DNA of 33,379 bases, from the NCBI GenBank assembly GCA_934316845.1, contig CAKRDZ010000032.1, positions 1 through 33,379 of the forward strand, given 5' to 3'. Source of the stretch: an uncultured Eubacterium sp. (lineage in GTDB: Bacteria; Bacillota; Clostridia; Lachnospirales; Lachnospiraceae). Below are positions 32,324 through 33,379 of this stretch, piece after piece. A model generated the notes under the pieces. That model ran no database searches, was not told the DNA's origin, and worked only from the letters and a program-made list of their open reading frames with translations. The position numbers and the translations under genes were made by a program. The first letter of the stretch is position 1. Every line of letters begins with the position of its first letter.

Positions 32324-32680
32324 ATGGCAACAGTTTTAATTGTGGATGATTCCCGTACATCCCGAAAGATATTACGCAACATTCTCACCGAGAATGGTTA
32401 TGAAATCATCGGAGAAGCAGGCGACGGACAAACCGGCTACGAAAAATACATCGAACTAAAACCGGACCTGGTTACATTGGATATCACAATGCCTGTATTA
32501 GACGGACTTGGTTCCTTGAAAAAAATCATTGAATTAGACAGTTCTGCAAAAGTTATCATGGTAACCGCCGCAGGACAAAAATCCAAAATGGTAGAAGCGA
32601 TCAAACTCGGAGCATCCGAATTTATCCAAAAACCATTTGAACCAGACCAGATTTTATCCGTAATCAAAACCGTGATCTAA
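32324..32680 (+). CDS. cheY: CheY-like single-domain response regulator
   Basis: A 118-residue lone receiver domain: acidic pair in VLIVDDSRTSR, phospho-acceptor Asp in LVTLDITMPVLDG, switch Thr in VIMVTAAGQ, and Lys in FIQKPFEPDQ. All residues needed for phosphorylation are present and there is no output domain. The ATG at 32324 has GGGAGG 9 nt upstream. Paired with the CheX-domain gene, it probably forms a phospho-relay output switch; no histidine kinase is nearby. Confidence 0.9.
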   Translation: MATVLIVDDSRTSRKILRNILTENGYEIIGEAGDGQTGYEKYIELKPDLVTLDITMPVLDGLGSLKKIIELDSSAKVIMVTAAGQKSKMVEAIKLGASEFIQKPFEPDQILSVIKTVI

Positions 32681-32681
32681 A

Positions 32682-32735
32682 GACAGAAAAAAGAAGCAAG
32701 CGGCTGTCAAGCCATTTGCTTCTTTTCTGTCTTTA
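32682..32735 (+). terminator. Terminator hairpin after cheY
   Basis: GACAGAAAAAAGAAGCAA (32682-32699) pairs with TTGCTTCTTTTCTGTC (32716-32731), with a 2-nt A bulge, followed by TTTAT. The hairpin forms the first part of the duplicated 127-bp element, and a second identical hairpin is at 32922-32971. Confidence 0.75.
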
Positions 32736-32808
32736 TCGAAGCAAACCACCTGCGTCAGCAGGTGATAGAGCACATAGTGCGGGTTCGCGAGATGAGCGCG
32801 GAATGCAA
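32682..32808. repeat. 127-bp structured direct repeat, copy 1
   Basis: Identical to copy 2 except for one base (GCAAACC versus GCGAACC). Contains, in order, the terminator-like hairpin, a CACCTGC-gtca-GCAGGTG hairpin, and a segment able to fold through GCAC-ata-GTGC and TTCGCG..CGCGGAA. Confidence 0.93.
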
Positions 32809-32860
32809 TTTTCTACAATGTCCGTGGACAGCTTGCTGGACTAAGGACATTTAGAAAATT
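32807..32860. repeat. Nested palindrome between the direct repeats
   Basis: AATTTTCTA and TAGAAAATT (9 bp) enclose AATGTCC and GGACATT (7 bp), with a one-base bulge, making a 16-bp stem around a 21-nt apex that itself contains CAGC..GCTG. Confidence 0.8.
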
Positions 32861-32875
32861 ATATGAGTGCAACGG

Positions 32876-32904
32876 ATATCCCAAAGTCTTCGACTTTGGG
32901 ATAT
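32876..32904. repeat. Perfect 12-bp hairpin with CTTCG loop
   Basis: ATATCCCAAAGT and ACTTTGGGATAT enclose CTTCG, a loop of the very stable UUCG type when transcribed. No T-run follows. Confidence 0.8.
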
Positions 32905-32921
32905 TGGCGTTTTATGCGCCT

Positions 32922-33048
32922 GACAGAAAAAAGAAGCAAGCGGCTGTCAAGCCATTTGCTTCTTTTCTGTCTTTATCGAAGCGAACCACCTGCGTCAGCA
33001 GGTGATAGAGCACATAGTGCGGGTTCGCGAGATGAGCGCGGAATGCAA
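32922..33048. repeat. 127-bp structured direct repeat, copy 2
   Basis: Lies exactly 240 bp after copy 1 with one substitution. It carries the same three fold units. It fills most of the gene-free tail of the window. Confidence 0.93.
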
Positions 33049-33074
33049 CCATTTTCGCCGCTTTCTTCTTTTTT

Positions 33075-33092
33075 GGCTGCCTTCTGGCAGCC
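33075..33092. repeat. Short perfect hairpin GGCTGCC-ttct-GGCAGCC
   Basis: A 7-bp perfect inverted repeat with a 4-nt loop between the second direct repeat and the palindrome array. It lacks a following T-run on either strand that would make it a clear terminator. Confidence 0.6.
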
Positions 33093-33104
33093 ATACTTGC
33101 TTTA

Positions 33105-33379
33105 AAGGCAACGGATTTCGCTTGGTTTCCCGTTTTACGTTGCCTTTTCCCCCTTCCACAGTGGGGTAAGGCAACGGATTCTGGCGTTTTCCTCAATTTA
33201 CGTTGCCTTTTGAGCTTCTTGCCAGCGGTAAAGGCAACGGATTTCGCTTGGTTTTACGTTTTACGTTGCCTTTTCTCCCTCTCACGACGGGGTAAGGCAA
33301 CAGATTCTGGCGTTTTCCTCAATTTACGTTGCCTTTTGAGCTTCTTGCCAGCGGTAAAGGCAACGGATTTCGCTTGGTT
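33105..33379. repeat. Tandem interrupted-palindrome array, family 3 (63-bp unit)
   Basis: Units start at 33105, 33168, 33231, 33294 and 33357, each exactly 63 bp; the last is cut by the window edge. Each has arms AAGGCAACG and CGTTGCCTT around about 24 nt. Two unit types alternate (loops with TTTCGCTTGG, or with TTCTGGCGTT), giving a 126-bp higher-order period. No coding frame with a ribosome site runs through it. Confidence 0.9.

Noticed and set aside
33105..33379. CRISPR array
   Set aside because: The loops fall into two repeating types rather than unique spacers, and arms are inverted repeats only 9 bp long.

Overview
The window looks like chromosomal DNA of a Clostridia-type Bacillota, most probably a Lachnospiraceae gut anaerobe. 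Supporting signs are strong AGGAGG-type ribosome sites, sigma-A promoters, lysine-rich Big2/Fn3 surface modules, a small Cys/Gly-rich 'chorion-class high-cysteine' type protein, and a non-canonical PurA. The genus cannot be fixed from sequence alone.

Layout. (1) 1-465: two tandem arrays of interrupted palindromes and a terminator. (2) 466-10536, minus strand: a compact ten-gene Mrp/Mbh-type cation/proton antiporter operon (mrpE, F, G, mbhD-like, mbhE-mrpB fusion, mrpC, then four MrpD/NuoL-M-N-like subunits), with prmA as last gene. (3) 10628-11902: purA with its own promoter. (4) 12136-13174: a PIN toxin/RHH antitoxin operon with a two-site operator, abutting a C-terminal remnant of an Rpn/PD-(D/E)XK protein. 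(5) 13297-13803: a leaderless Cu/Zn superoxide dismutase, plus strand. (6) 13834-23857: two giant secreted surface proteins, one with an N-terminal papain-like protease domain and one with about 13 carboxypeptidase-regulatory-like repeats. They lie divergent from a small XRE regulator (24073-24333), and the shared intergenic region carries three copies of a 21-bp operator-like element. (7) 24434-29536: an operon of a GH3-like lipoprotein with an altered active site, then purC, purF and purB. (8) 29656-31220: the Cys-rich small membrane protein, an unannotated 40-codon ORF and aroC. (9) 31420-32680: a CheX-domain protein and a CheY receiver. (10) 32681-33379: a duplicated 127-bp structured element, further hairpins and a 63-bp-period palindromic array that runs off the window.

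How it works together. The antiporter operon would build a membrane complex exchanging cations for protons; its gene order follows the archaeal Mbh membrane arm but no hydrogenase or other redox module is present. The pur genes cover PurC, PurF, PurB and PurA (IMP and AMP synthesis), and aroC makes chorismate. The surface pair and the XRE regulator form a separate, probably switchable surface module. No phage, transposase gene, CRISPR array, rRNA or tRNA was recognised.

The most unusual points are the four-antiporter Mrp/Mbh hybrid operon (including an N-terminally short last subunit lying in the same frame as its upstream neighbour across a single TAG), the operator triplet controlling the surface module, and the three unrelated palindrome arrays with common architecture at the two window ends.
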